Assembly: GCF_028823535.1 (NCBI RefSeq)
Contig: NZ_JAQIYM010000018.1
Span: 1-64,000, forward strand
Reading direction: 5' to 3'
Source: Pseudomonas serbica
GTDB taxonomy: Bacteria; Pseudomonadota; Gammaproteobacteria; Pseudomonadales; Pseudomonadaceae
DNA: 64,000 nt
Within the stretch, counting starts at the first letter, position 1. Each line of letters starts with the position of its first letter. This document shows positions 48,581 through 61,122 of the stretch, piece after piece. The notes under the pieces are model-generated. The model was not told the DNA's origin. It saw only the letters and a program-made list of their open reading frames with translations, and did no database searches. A program made the translations under genes and the position numbers.

Positions 48581-49954
48581 ATGACCCAACGACAAGTAAT
48601 CAATGCTTCGGTCAGCCCGAAAGGCAGCCTGGAAACACTCTCTCAACGGGAAGTCCAGCAACTGAGCGAAGCCGGATCCGGCAGCACCTACGACATCTTC
48701 CGCCAATGCGCCCTGGCCATCCTCAACACCGGCGCCCACGTCGATAACGCCAAGACCATCCTCGAAGCCTACAAGGACTTCGAAATCCGCATCCACCAGC
48801 AAGACCGCGGCGTACGCCTGGAACTGCTGAACGCCCCGGCCGACGCCTTCGTCGACGGCGAAATGATTGCCAGTACCCGTGAGATGTTGTTCAGCGCCCT
48901 GCGCGACATCGTCTACACCGAAAACGAACTCGACAGCCAACGCATCGACCTGAGCACCTCCCAGGGCATCAGCGATTATGTCTTCCACCTGCTGCGCAAC
49001 GCCCGCACCCTGCGCCCCGGCGTCGAGCCGAAGATCGTTGTGTGCTGGGGCGGCCACTCGATCAACACCGAAGAATACAAATACACCAAGAAGGTCGGCC
49101 ACGAACTGGGCCTGCGCAGCCTGGACGTCTGCACAGGTTGCGGCCCTGGCGTGATGAAAGGCCCGATGAAGGGCGCCACCATCGCCCATGCCAAGCAGCG
49201 TATCCACGGTGGGCGCTACCTTGGCCTGACTGAACCGGGGATCATCGCCGCCGAAGCGCCGAACCCGATCGTCAACGAACTGGTGATCCTGCCCGACATC
49301 GAGAAGCGCCTGGAAGCCTTCGTTCGCGTCGGCCACGGCATCATCATTTTCCCCGGCGGCGCCGGTACCGCCGAAGAGTTCCTCTACCTGCTCGGCATCC
49401 TGATGCACCCGGACAACGAAGGCCTGCCCTTCCCGGTCATCCTCACCGGACCGAAACATGCCGCGCCCTACCTCGAACAGCTTGACGCGTTCGTCGGCGC
49501 CACCTTGGGCGAAGCCGCCAAGAAGCATTACCAGATCATCATCGACAACCCGGCAGAAGTCGCCCGGCAGATGACCCAGGGCCTCAAGGCAGTCAAACAG
49601 TTCCGCCGCGAACGCAACGACGCGTTCCATTTCAACTGGCTGCTGAAGATCGACGAAGGTTTCCAGCGTCCGTTCGACCCGACCCACGAAAACATGGCCA
49701 ACCTCAAGCTGAGCCGCGACCTGCCGGCCCACGAACTGGCCGCCAACCTGCGCCGTGCGTTCTCCGGCATCGTCGCCGGCAACGTCAAGGACAAGGGCAT
49801 CCGCCTGATCGAAAAACACGGGCCATACCAGATCCGCGGCGATGCGGCCGTCATGCAACCGTTGGATCAACTGCTCAAGGCCTTCGTCGCCCAGCACCGG
49901 ATGAAACTGCCGGGTGGCGCGGCTTATGTGCCGTGTTATCGAGTGGTTGCGTGA
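48581..49954 (+). CDS. ppnN: Pyrimidine/purine nucleotide 5'-monophosphate nucleosidase
   Basis: 457 residues in the PpnN layout: an N-terminal regulatory domain, a central LOG-type domain and a C-terminal DUF3412 domain. The LOG domain has GCGPGVMKGPMKGATIAHAK and FPGGAGTAEEF near residue 260. It cleaves nucleotide monophosphates to base and ribose 5-phosphate, and is activated by (p)ppGpp in E. coli. AAGGATC precedes the ATG. A hairpin lies in the leader and a terminator follows. Confidence 0.95.
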   Translation: MTQRQVINASVSPKGSLETLSQREVQQLSEAGSGSTYDIFRQCALAILNTGAHVDNAKTILEAYKDFEIRIHQQDRGVRLELLNAPADAFVDGEMIASTREMLFSALRDIVYTENELDSQRIDLSTSQGISDYVFHLLRNARTLRPGVEPKIVVCWGGHSINTEEYKYTKKVGHELGLRSLDVCTGCGPGVMKGPMKGATIAHAKQRIHGGRYLGLTEPGIIAAEAPNPIVNELVILPDIEKRLEAFVRVGHGIIIFPGGAGTAEEFLYLLGILMHPDNEGLPFPVILTGPKHAAPYLEQLDAFVGATLGEAAKKHYQIIIDNPAEVARQMTQGLKAVKQFRRERNDAFHFNWLLKIDEGFQRPFDPTHENMANLKLSRDLPAHELAANLRRAFSGIVAGNVKDKGIRLIEKHGPYQIRGDAAVMQPLDQLLKAFVAQHRMKLPGGAAYVPCYRVVA

Positions 49955-49981
49955 TCAAGTTGCTGTAAATTGTTGAACGCG

Positions 49982-50012
49982 AGCCGAAGCCAAATGCTTC
50001 GGCTTGTTGTTT
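49982..50012 (+). terminator. Rho-independent terminator of ppnN
   Basis: GCCGAAGC and GCTTCGGC, with loop CAAAT, are followed by TTGTTGTTT. It lies 28 bases after the ppnN stop. Confidence 0.85.
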
Positions 50013-50029
50013 CCAGGGATACACAAATC

Positions 50030-50102
50030 TGTAGGAGCCGGCTTGCTGGCCATTGCGATGGTGAAACTGATGCCGCCTTCGCTGGCAAGCCAGCTCCTAC
50101 AG
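50030..50102. repeat. REPIN between ppnN and the response-regulator gene
   Basis: TGTAGGAGCCGGCTTGCTGG and a partner reading GCTGGCAAGCCAGCTCCTAC form an inverted pair of the GCCGGCTTGCC type. Confidence 0.8.
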
Positions 50103-50144
50103 AATGTATGGTTGGCTTTGAGGCAGATACAAGAGGATCGACCG

Positions 50145-50885
<741 letters not shown>

Positions 50886-51009
50886 ATCGTCGTATCCCGC
50901 GCCCACAGATCAACGCGCTCGATAACGACTATGCGCAGTGGTGTTTTTTCATCACGGTGCTCCAGCACTACAGTGGCCACATCTTCTTCCCACGCTCTGG
51001 AGCAACATC

Positions 51010-51234
51010 ATGAAAAGCATCATCGGTATCGGCTTCGCTCTTGCAGTTCTTGGCAGCACTTGCGCCATCGCCGCCCCACACACCACTGCACCCATGGTTG
51101 CCGCTGTGAAGGTCAGCCAACCGGCCACCCTGAACATGAACACCGTCAGTGATGACCACAAGGACAGCCAGGCGAGCAAACTCTACGTCGCGGAAAATCG
51201 TCCGGAGTTCGGTTCCAAATATCAGCGCTATTGA
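51010..51234 (+). CDS. Small secreted hypothetical protein
   Basis: 74 residues with a signal peptide, MKSIIGIGFALAVLGSTCAI and cleavage probably after AIAA. The mature part has APMVAAVKVSQPATLNMNTV and ends SKYQRY. It is likely periplasmic and partly disordered. GGAGCAACATC precedes the ATG. No family recognised. It ends before a strong terminator. Confidence 0.7.
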   Translation: MKSIIGIGFALAVLGSTCAIAAPHTTAPMVAAVKVSQPATLNMNTVSDDHKDSQASKLYVAENRPEFGSKYQRY

Positions 51235-51260
51235 TCAACGGCCTTGGGCTGTTTGAAAAA

Positions 51261-51290
51261 AGAAACCCCGCCAAATGCGGGGTTTCTTTC
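51261..51290. terminator. Bidirectional rho-independent terminator
   Basis: AGAAACCCCGC / GCGGGGTTTCT with loop CAAAT. T-rich runs follow on both strands, suiting the two convergent genes at each side. Confidence 0.88.
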
Positions 51291-51299
51291 ATTTGAGCA

Positions 51300-52730
51300 C
51301 TAAGGCGTTACCAGCCGCGCAGCCAACGCCTTGGCCTGACTGGCCACGTCCGTCACGGCGGTGCTCTCCCACCACATCCCGCGCAATGGCGGCCCCATGG
51401 CAAACAATCGGCTGGCAGCCTGGCCATCGGCACTCAACACCGCGCCGTCGACCTCTGCGGCAATGCCCAGTGCCAGGTGTCCCGGCCGGATAAGCCCGCG
51501 CGCCAGCAATTGCCGGGGCAACGGGCGAGCTACCCGGCGCCAGTCATATTCGATGCCACTGGAATTGATCAGCGCCGCGCCACTGACCACCACCGTTTGC
51601 GCTTCACCCCGACGGCGGATACGGATGCTCACTCCATTGCCCGAAGTGGGTTGCAGCCCTTTGAACGACGCCGCCTGAATCCGCAACCGCCCTTCCCCGT
51701 GCAAACGCTCCACCAACTCGGCGCTCAACGGCGGCGAGCGATGGTGATGACTTTCCCACCACGGCCGAACATGCCTGACGAACTGACGGCGTTGCACGTC
51801 GGTGGCCTGATTCCACAAGCGCCCGATGTGCGCCCGCACCGTGTCCAGCGGCGCTTGCCAGTCGATCCCCTGGGCAATGGCCACGCGGCAATGCCGGCGC
51901 AGTTCACGTACCAGCTGTCGCGGCGTGCGTATGCTGTGATCCTCGGCCAGAAAATCGACCCACGCTGGTGGCTGCCGCCGCACATGGGGCAGCAGGCCGT
52001 GACGGGAAAACACTTCGATCGGCCCGCGATGCCCGGCCTGCTCCAGTGACACCACGGCATCGACCATGGTCAGGCCCGAGCCGATGATCAGCACCGTCGA
52101 CTGCGGATCGAGTTGCTGCATCGCCGCCACATCCCAAGGGTCAAGCGCCGCCGCGTTCAAGCCGCTGGACTCAGTCTGGGGCGTGCGCGCGGCCGGGAAC
52201 ATCCCCGTAGCGAGCACCGCGAAGGAACCCTGCAGGTGCTGGCCCTCGCTCAAGGTCAAGTGCACCGACTGCGCATCGGTTTGCAGATCAACCACCTCGG
52301 CCTGCACATGCTCGACCGTTGAGCCGTTCAACGCCCCCACCGCTTGCGCCTCGGCAAGACGCTGCTGCACGTACAGGCCGAAAATCCCCCGTGGCGGGAA
52401 CAGCTCGCTGATCGGTACAGGCTGCTCATCCGACTCCGGCCAACCGCCGGCCGCAATGTAGTCGGTGAGCCATTGGGTCAGGTCATCGGCATTGTCCGGA
52501 TCGACGCTCATGCGCGCCGCGTTGCCATTGAGCGTATGCCCCAGCTCCACAGCGCTATAGGCTTCGCCGCGCCCCAGTTCGGCGCGCGGCTCGATGACCA
52601 GCACCCGGCGCTTGCCCGGCAGACGCAACAATTGCGCCGCCAGCATCGTGCCGCTGAGGCCGCCGCCGATGATCAGGATGTCCGCGTGACGGATGGCGTC
52701 GGTCGCCTGCCCGTTTCGGGTTTCACTCAT
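51300..52730 (-). CDS. FAD/NAD(P)-binding protein (NAD_binding_9 type)
   Basis: 476 residues. The dinucleotide motif IIGGGLSGTMLAAQLL is near residue 20. The family's GRGEAYSAVELGHTLNGNAA with the conserved LN follows, and VLIIGSGLTMVDAVVSLEQA is near residue 210. The C-terminal part has MGPPLRGMWWESTAV. Such proteins are predicted flavoprotein oxidoreductases of unsettled substrate. The ATG at 52730 has no strong Shine-Dalgarno site. It stands alone. Confidence 0.82.
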   Translation of the reverse strand: MSETRNGQATDAIRHADILIIGGGLSGTMLAAQLLRLPGKRRVLVIEPRAELGRGEAYSAVELGHTLNGNAARMSVDPDNADDLTQWLTDYIAAGGWPESDEQPVPISELFPPRGIFGLYVQQRLAEAQAVGALNGSTVEHVQAEVVDLQTDAQSVHLTLSEGQHLQGSFAVLATGMFPAARTPQTESSGLNAAALDPWDVAAMQQLDPQSTVLIIGSGLTMVDAVVSLEQAGHRGPIEVFSRHGLLPHVRRQPPAWVDFLAEDHSIRTPRQLVRELRRHCRVAIAQGIDWQAPLDTVRAHIGRLWNQATDVQRRQFVRHVRPWWESHHHRSPPLSAELVERLHGEGRLRIQAASFKGLQPTSGNGVSIRIRRRGEAQTVVVSGAALINSSGIEYDWRRVARPLPRQLLARGLIRPGHLALGIAAEVDGAVLSADGQAASRLFAMGPPLRGMWWESTAVTDVASQAKALAARLVTP

Positions 52731-53055
52731 GCCGTTCTCACTGATCAGTGTTTATCCTCGACGATAATAGGCGCCGAACCCATGGAAGTTTCATCGAGCA
52801 GTACCAAAGTAGGATACGTCGCTCGAGATCATGGGAGGGCCCTTGCCGGCGGCGTCCAGGGATCAGCCGCTCACGATCGGAATTTCACGGGCCATCAAAC
52901 GGCACTCCGAAAGCCTGGTGGACAGGTACCCAGAGCATTGCAGGAGTCATGCCTGAATATAATTTATATATTTTTCAACAGGTTAATAGACAATCAAAGA
53001 AACCTTTACAGCTTTGAAACAGCAAACTGTCGATCCGCTGTTGATGGGCCAACAG
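52731..53055. other. Intergenic promoter region with AT-rich stretch
   Basis: These 325 bases lie between two minus-strand genes and hold the promoter of the flavoprotein gene. An AT-rich stretch at 52958-52990 (ATAATTTATATATTTTTCAA) is notable. No RNA gene, repeat or credible protein frame is seen. Confidence 0.45.
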
Positions 53056-53619
53056 TCAAATCACCACGTTGCGCACGAACCGTACCGCCACCGGCCCATC
53101 GTTGCGATAGGAGTGAGGCTGGTTGCTGGCAAACATGAAGAACTCGCCGGCACTGATGGTGTGCGGCACATCGCCGACCATCACCGTCAGGCAGCCTTCG
53201 AAGACGTAGAACTGTTCGCTCCAGCCGTCGGCATCCGGCTCCGACGGGTAGTGCTCGCCTGGTTCGAGGCGCCATTCCCAGAGTTCGACTTCCCGGGTGG
53301 CGTTGGCTTTGGCCAGCAGCACCGCCTTGCTGCCGGGGATGGTACCGGCCCAGGCCAGCTCGTTGATGCGGCTATGGTCGCGCACATCGGGGGCCTGGAT
53401 CAGGTCGCTGAAGGCCACGTCCAGTGCTTCGGCGACCCGGTCGAGGGTCGTCAGGCTGACATTCTTTTCACCGGCCTCGATGGCCACCAGCATCCGGCGA
53501 CTGACCCCGGATTTTTCCGCCAACGCGGTCTGGCTCATGTCGGCGGCATGGCGCAACCGACGAATGTTCTGACTGACGTGCTGCAGGACCGAAGCCCGGG
53601 GCGAGGAATCTTTGTGCAC
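53056..53619 (-). CDS. XRE-cupin regulator
   Basis: About 187 residues. The helix-turn-helix is at about 15-70 (MSQTALAEKSGVSRRMLVAI, DRVAEALDVAFSDLI) and a cupin at about 105-185 (WEWRLEPGEHYPSEPDADGW, FVFEG-like and ISAGEFFMFASNQPHSYRN). The start is probably the GTG at 53619, reading MHKDSSPRAS; another GTG at 53631 is possible and neither has a strong ribosome-binding site. It is divergent from an EamA transporter. Two palindromes lie between them. It likely controls that transporter. Confidence 0.88.
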   Translation of the reverse strand: MHKDSSPRASVLQHVSQNIRRLRHAADMSQTALAEKSGVSRRMLVAIEAGEKNVSLTTLDRVAEALDVAFSDLIQAPDVRDHSRINELAWAGTIPGSKAVLLAKANATREVELWEWRLEPGEHYPSEPDADGWSEQFYVFEGCLTVMVGDVPHTISAGEFFMFASNQPHSYRNDGPVAVRFVRNVVI

Positions 53620-53644
53620 TATATTGCTCACTCGGTGGTGTTGC

Positions 53645-53656
53645 GCAGTATACTGC
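53645..53656. promoter_or_regulatory. Perfect palindrome GCAGTATACTGC
   Basis: A 12-base perfect palindrome in the XRE-cupin/EamA divergent region, 48 bases before the EamA start. It is a candidate operator of the XRE-cupin protein. Confidence 0.55.
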
Positions 53657-53665
53657 CCAACTTGC

Positions 53666-53680
53666 GACGCATTGTGCGTC
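53666..53680. promoter_or_regulatory. Inverted repeat GACGCA-TTG-TGCGTC
   Basis: A perfect 6-3-6 inverted repeat 24 bases before the EamA start, suited to repression by promoter blocking. It is ten bases from the GCAGTATACTGC palindrome. Confidence 0.55.
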
Positions 53681-53703
53681 CCCCTCAAACAGTGTGCAAG
53701 ATC

Positions 53704-54639
53704 ATGACGTCGGCGAACTCCTCCCAGGCTTCCTCCCGTTTCCTGCGGCTCAGCAAGGCCGAGTGCGTGCTGGTGCTGATCACCATGGTCTGGGGCGGCA
53801 CCTTTTTGCTGGTCCAGCATGCGATGACCGTCAGCGGCCCGATGTTTTTCGTCGGCCTGCGCTTTGCCGCCGCCGCCGCCATCGTCGCCCTGTTCTCCTG
53901 GCGCAGCCTGCGCCAATTGACCTTGTTCGAGCTCAAGGCCGGGTCCTTTATCGGCGTGGCGATCATGCTCGGTTACGGCTTGCAGACGGTGGGGTTGCAG
54001 ACCATTCCCAGCAGCCAGTCGGCCTTCATCACCGCGTTGTACGTGCCCTTCGTGCCGCTGCTGCAATGGCTGGTGCTGGGACGTCGCCCGGGGCTGATGC
54101 CAAGCATTGGCATCATGCTGGCCTTTACCGGGTTGATGTTGCTGTCGGGGCCATCCGGTGCGGCATTGAACTTCAGCCCTGGTGAAATCGCCACGTTGAT
54201 CAGCGCCATTGCCATTGCGGCAGAGATCATCCTGATCAGCAACTTTGCAGGTCAGGTCGATGTGAAACGGGTCACCGTGGTGCAATTGGCCGTAACGTCG
54301 CTGCTGTCGTTCCTGATGGTGGTGCCGACCCAGGAACATATTCCGGATTTTTCCTGGCTGCTGCTGTGCAGTGCATTGGGCTTGGGCGCGGCGAGCGCGG
54401 CGATCCAGGTGGCGATGAACTGGGCACAGAAGAGTGTTTCGCCGACCCGGGCGACCTTGATTTATGCCGGTGAGCCCGTGTGGGCCGGGATTGTCGGGCG
54501 GATCGCCGGGGAGCGGCTGCCGGCCATTGCGTTGCTCGGGGCCGGGTTGATCGTGGCGGCGGTGATTGTCAGTGAGTTGAAGACCAAAGGTAAGGCTGCT
54601 GCGGTTGAGGAAGAGTTGGAGCGGGAAACCCAGGGTTGA
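53704..54639 (+). CDS. EamA-family (DMT) transporter
   Basis: About 311 residues with ten hydrophobic segments, MVWGGTFLLVQHAMTVSGPM at the first and ATLIYAGEPVWAGIVGRIAG near the ninth. These are the usual EamA repeats. It should export an amino acid, metabolite or drug. ATG at 53704 is used; the longer frame overlaps the regulator gene. Regulation by the divergent XRE-cupin is likely. Confidence 0.88.
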   Translation: MTSANSSQASSRFLRLSKAECVLVLITMVWGGTFLLVQHAMTVSGPMFFVGLRFAAAAAIVALFSWRSLRQLTLFELKAGSFIGVAIMLGYGLQTVGLQTIPSSQSAFITALYVPFVPLLQWLVLGRRPGLMPSIGIMLAFTGLMLLSGPSGAALNFSPGEIATLISAIAIAAEIILISNFAGQVDVKRVTVVQLAVTSLLSFLMVVPTQEHIPDFSWLLLCSALGLGAASAAIQVAMNWAQKSVSPTRATLIYAGEPVWAGIVGRIAGERLPAIALLGAGLIVAAVIVSELKTKGKAAAVEEELERETQG

Positions 54640-54671
54640 GCCGCAATATTTGCGACGTTTAATAAACAGCT

Positions 54672-54736
54672 TTCGCGAGCAGGCTCGCTCCCCCAGTTGG
54701 AATGCATTCCCCTGTGGGAGCGAGCCTGCTCGCGAA
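54672..54736. repeat. REP doublet of the TTCGCGAGCAGGCTCGCTCC type
   Basis: TTCGCGAGCAGGCTCGCTCC at the left and GGGAGCGAGCCTGCTCGCGA at the right are inverted relative to each other, in the opposite order to the doublets at 3647 and 35984. Confidence 0.8.
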
Positions 54737-54842
54737 GGGGCCGGCACAGGCTAAATCCATATCCCTGAAAAAATGTGAAGCAAGACTTTTCCGTCTACCT
54801 TGTAGGATTCTGCGACAGCTTGGCGTTTGGCGATCCGGGAGC

Positions 54843-54857
54843 TGGCACGTATGATGC
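54843..54857 (+). promoter_or_regulatory. Sigma-54-like promoter element before mrpA
   Basis: TGGCACGTATGATGC matches the sigma-54 consensus TGGCACG-N4-TTGC at all but one base, with GG and GC correctly spaced. It would place the transcript start about 17 bases before the mrpA ATG. No enhancer site was sought further. Confidence 0.35.
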
Positions 54858-54885
54858 TTCATAAACTTCCGCAGATTAGAAGCCT

Positions 54886-57803
<2,918 letters not shown>

Positions 57804-57804
<1 letters not shown>

Positions 57805-58148
57805 TGGAAGAAGTCATTGCCATCGCCATCGGCGTCCTCGCCGCGTCCGGCGTCTGGCTGATCCTGCGCCCACGGACGTTCCAGGTGGTCATGGGCCTGT
57901 GCCTGCTGTCATATGGGGTCAACCTGTTCATCTTCAGCATGGGCAGCCTGTTCATCGGCAAGGAACCGATCATCAAGGACGGCGTGCCCCAGGACCTGCT
58001 GCACTACACCGACCCGTTGCCGCAAGCGCTGGTACTGACCGCGATCGTCATCAGCTTCGCCATGACTGCGCTGTTCCTGGTGGTCTTGCTGGCCTCCCGG
58101 GGCCTGACCGGCACCGACCATGTGGATGGCCGGGAGCCTAAGGAATGA
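57804..58148 (+). CDS. mrpC: Mrp antiporter subunit C
   Basis: 114 residues with three membrane helices, NuoK-like, containing LCLLSYGVNLFIFSMGSLFI and DPLPQALVLTAIVISFAMTA. It overlaps mrpA by one base and mrpD by four. Confidence 0.95.
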
Positions 58149-59830
58149 ATCCGTTGTCGCACCTGATCGTCGCGCCCATCCTGCTGCCGCTGCTGACCGC
58201 CGCGGTGATGCTGATGCTCGGCGAAAAACATCGCCCGCTCAAGGCGAAAATCAACCTGTTCTCCAGCCTGCTCGGGCTCGGCGTTTCCGTTGTGCTGCTG
58301 CAATGGACACAAACCACCGGCATCGCCGGCTCCATCGGCGTGTACCTGCCGGGCAACTGGCAAGTGCCGTTCGGCCTGGTGCTGGTGGTCGATCGCCTGT
58401 CGGCGCTGATGCTGGTGCTGACCGGCATCATCGGCGTTTGCGCCCTGCTGTTCGCCATGGCCCGCTGGGACAGCGCCGGTTCGAGCTTCCACGCACTGTT
58501 CCAGATCCAGTTGATGGGCTTGTATGGCGCCTTCCTCACGGCGGACCTGTTCAACCTGTTCGTGTTCTTCGAAGTGCTGCTGGCCGCGTCCTACGGCCTG
58601 ATGCTGCATGGCTCGGGGCGCGCGCGGGTATCGTCGGGGCTGCATTACATCTCGATCAACCTGCTGGCCTCGACCCTGTTCCTGATCGGCGCGGCGCTGA
58701 TCTACGGCGTCACCGGCACGCTGAACATGGCCGACCTGGCGCTGAAGATCCCGCTGGTGCCCGAGGCCGATCGCGGCCTGCTGCACGCGGGCGCGGGCAT
58801 CCTGGCGGTGGCGTTCCTGGCCAAGGCCGGGATGTGGCCACTGAATTTCTGGCTGGTGCCGGCGTACTCCTCGGCAAGCGCGCCGGTGGCGGCGATGTTC
58901 GCGATCATGACCAAGGTCGGCATCTATACCCTGCTGCGCCTGTGGACCCTGCTGTTTTCCGGTCAGGCCGGTGCCTCGGCGTACTTCGGTGGCGACTGGC
59001 TGATCTACGGCGGCATGGCCACCATCGTCTGCGCGGCACTGGCGATCCTCGCGGCACAGCGCCTGGAGCGCATGGCCAGCCTGAGCATCCTGGTGTCGGC
59101 GGGGATCCTGCTGTCGGCCATCGGCTTCGCCCAGCCCAACTTGATCGGTGCGGCACTGTTTTATGTGATCAGCTCGACCTTGGCGCTGAGCGCGCTGTTC
59201 CTGCTGGCGGAGCTGATCGAACGTTCGCGCTCGGCCAACGAAATACCCCTGGAAGATGAAAACGAGATGCTGCCACGGCCGCTGGAATCGTTGCATCCAG
59301 TCAAGGGCATCAACCTCGACGACGACCAGAAAGCCATGGTCGGCCAAGTGATTCCCTGGACCATGGCGTTCCTCGGCCTGAGCTTTATCGCCTGCGCCCT
59401 GTTGATCATCGGCATGCCACCGCTCTCCGGGTTCATCGGCAAGCTCAGCCTGCTCAGCGCCCTGCTCAACCCGATGGGGCTGGGCAACGGCACCGAAGCG
59501 CCGGTATCGAATGCCGCGTGGGGCTTGCTGGCGTTGCTGATCCTCTCGGGACTGGCATCGCTGGTGGCCTTTTCCCGCGTGGGCATCCAGCGTTTCTGGA
59601 CCCCTGCAGAACGCCCCTCGCCCGCGCTCCGGCGCCTGGAGTGCGTACCGATTTTCGCCCTGCTGGGCCTGAGCATCCTGCTGACGTTCAAGGCCGAACC
59701 GCTATTGCGCTACACACAAGCGGCCGCCAACGCCTTGAACAACCCGCAGCAATATGTGATGGCCGTGCTCGGTACCCGCGCGGTACCAGGCCCACAAGCC
59801 AAGGCGGCGTTGTTGGAGGTGCAACCATGA
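58145..59830 (+). CDS. mrpD: Mrp antiporter subunit D
   Basis: 561 residues, the NuoM/N-like antiporter subunit, with FFEVLLAASYGLMLHGSGRA and FLAKAGMWPLNFWLVPAYSS. An extra soluble loop near residue 360-400 (EIPLEDENEMLPRPLESLHP) is seen. It pairs with MrpA in ion transfer. Confidence 0.95.
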   Translation: MNPLSHLIVAPILLPLLTAAVMLMLGEKHRPLKAKINLFSSLLGLGVSVVLLQWTQTTGIAGSIGVYLPGNWQVPFGLVLVVDRLSALMLVLTGIIGVCALLFAMARWDSAGSSFHALFQIQLMGLYGAFLTADLFNLFVFFEVLLAASYGLMLHGSGRARVSSGLHYISINLLASTLFLIGAALIYGVTGTLNMADLALKIPLVPEADRGLLHAGAGILAVAFLAKAGMWPLNFWLVPAYSSASAPVAAMFAIMTKVGIYTLLRLWTLLFSGQAGASAYFGGDWLIYGGMATIVCAALAILAAQRLERMASLSILVSAGILLSAIGFAQPNLIGAALFYVISSTLALSALFLLAELIERSRSANEIPLEDENEMLPRPLESLHPVKGINLDDDQKAMVGQVIPWTMAFLGLSFIACALLIIGMPPLSGFIGKLSLLSALLNPMGLGNGTEAPVSNAAWGLLALLILSGLASLVAFSRVGIQRFWTPAERPSPALRRLECVPIFALLGLSILLTFKAEPLLRYTQAAANALNNPQQYVMAVLGTRAVPGPQAKAALLEVQP

Positions 59831-60315
59831 AGCGCCTGTTGCCTGCGCCATGGCTGTCGCTGGTCCTGTGGCTGTTGTGGCTGCTGCTGAACCTGTCGCT
59901 CAGCCCCGGCAATTTACTGCTGGGCGCCCTGCTGGGCTATTGCGCACCCTTGATGATGCGCAAGCTGCGCCCGCTACCGATCCGCATCCGCCGGCCCGGG
60001 GTGATCCTGCGCCTGTTCCTGCTGGTCGGTCGCGATGTGCTGGTGTCCAACCTGGCGGTCGCCTTTGGCGTGCTCAATGCCGGGCGCCGGCCACCGCGCT
60101 CTGCCTTCATCAAGGTGCCACTGGACCTGCGCGACGCCAACGGCCTGGCCGCGCTGTCGATGATCTGCACGGTGGTACCCGGCACGGTCTGGTCGGAACT
60201 GGCGCTGGACCGCAGCATCCTGTTGCTGCACGTCTTCGACCTGGATGACGAAGCGCTGTTCATCCAGCACTTCAAGGCGACCTACGAGCGGCCCCTGATG
60301 GAGATTTTCGAATGA
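59827..60315 (+). CDS. mrpE: Mrp antiporter subunit E
   Basis: About 162 residues with two or three N-terminal helices and a soluble C-terminal part, SMICTVVPGTVWSELALDRS. The ATG at 59827 overlaps the mrpD stop; the longer frame to 59518 is a shadow. It is needed for complex assembly. Confidence 0.93.
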   Translation: MKRLLPAPWLSLVLWLLWLLLNLSLSPGNLLLGALLGYCAPLMMRKLRPLPIRIRRPGVILRLFLLVGRDVLVSNLAVAFGVLNAGRRPPRSAFIKVPLDLRDANGLAALSMICTVVPGTVWSELALDRSILLLHVFDLDDEALFIQHFKATYERPLMEIFE

Positions 60316-60590
60316 GCAGTTTGCTGGCGAACGCGATTCTTCTGAGCCTGTTCCTGTTTTGCGTGGCGATGATCCTGACCCTGATCCGCCTGTTCAACGG
60401 CCCCTCGGCCCAAGACCGGGTCCTGGCCCTGGATTACCTGTACATCGTGGCGATGCTGATGATGCTGACGTTGGGCATTCGGTACGCCAGCGACACTTAC
60501 TTCGAGGCAGCGTTGCTGATCGCGCTGTTCGGTTTCGTCGGCTCCTTTGCCCTGGCCAAATTCCTCCTGCGTGGCGAGGTGATCGAATGA
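60312..60590 (+). CDS. mrpF: Mrp antiporter subunit F
   Basis: 92 residues with three helices, including MILTLIRLFNGPSAQDRVLA, the family's most conserved stretch. It overlaps both neighbours by four bases. Confidence 0.94.
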   Translation: MSSLLANAILLSLFLFCVAMILTLIRLFNGPSAQDRVLALDYLYIVAMLMMLTLGIRYASDTYFEAALLIALFGFVGSFALAKFLLRGEVIE

Positions 60591-60949
60591 GCACGCCATT
60601 GTCCCTATGGGTCGAAATTCCCGTGGCCATCCTGCTGGTGCTCGGCAGCCTGTTTGCGTTGGTGGGCGCCATCGGCCTGGTGCGGATGAAGGATTACTTC
60701 CAGCGCATGCACCCGCCGGCCCTGGCCTCGACCCTGGGCGCCTGGTGCGTGGCCCTGGCCTCGATCATCTTCTTTTCGGCGCTCAAGTCCGGACCGGTCC
60801 TGCATGCCTGGCTGATCCCGATCCTGCTGGCGATCACTGTGCCGGTGACTACATTGCTGTTGGCCCGGGCGGCGTTGTTTCGCAAGCGCATGGCTGGGGA
60901 TGATGTGCCGGCTGAGGTATCGAGCCGGCGTATGGAAAGTGGGGGCTGA
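60587..60949 (+). CDS. mrpG: Mrp antiporter subunit G
   Basis: About 120 residues with three helices. GAIGLVRMKDYFQRMHPPAL is the MrpG signature. It is the last gene of the operon; the longer frame from 60359 is a shadow of mrpF. Confidence 0.94.
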   Translation: MSTPLSLWVEIPVAILLVLGSLFALVGAIGLVRMKDYFQRMHPPALASTLGAWCVALASIIFFSALKSGPVLHAWLIPILLAITVPVTTLLLARAALFRKRMAGDDVPAEVSSRRMESGG

Positions 60950-61122
60950 TCAAAAGAACGAAAGATCAAAAGATCGTCCGAACGCGGCCCGAACCTTCGG
61001 CAGCTCCTGCAGGGGGAACGCGTATCATCAAACAACGAGGTCGAGCGTCAGCTCGCCTCGCTTTGGTTTTGATTTGGCTTTTGATCTTCCTTGCCGCCCT
61101 GTCAGGACGCCATCGCTGCGAT

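Noticed and set aside
53056..54747. 563-codon frame as one long protein
   Set aside because: Only the last 187 codons form the XRE-cupin regulator; the rest is antisense to the EamA gene.
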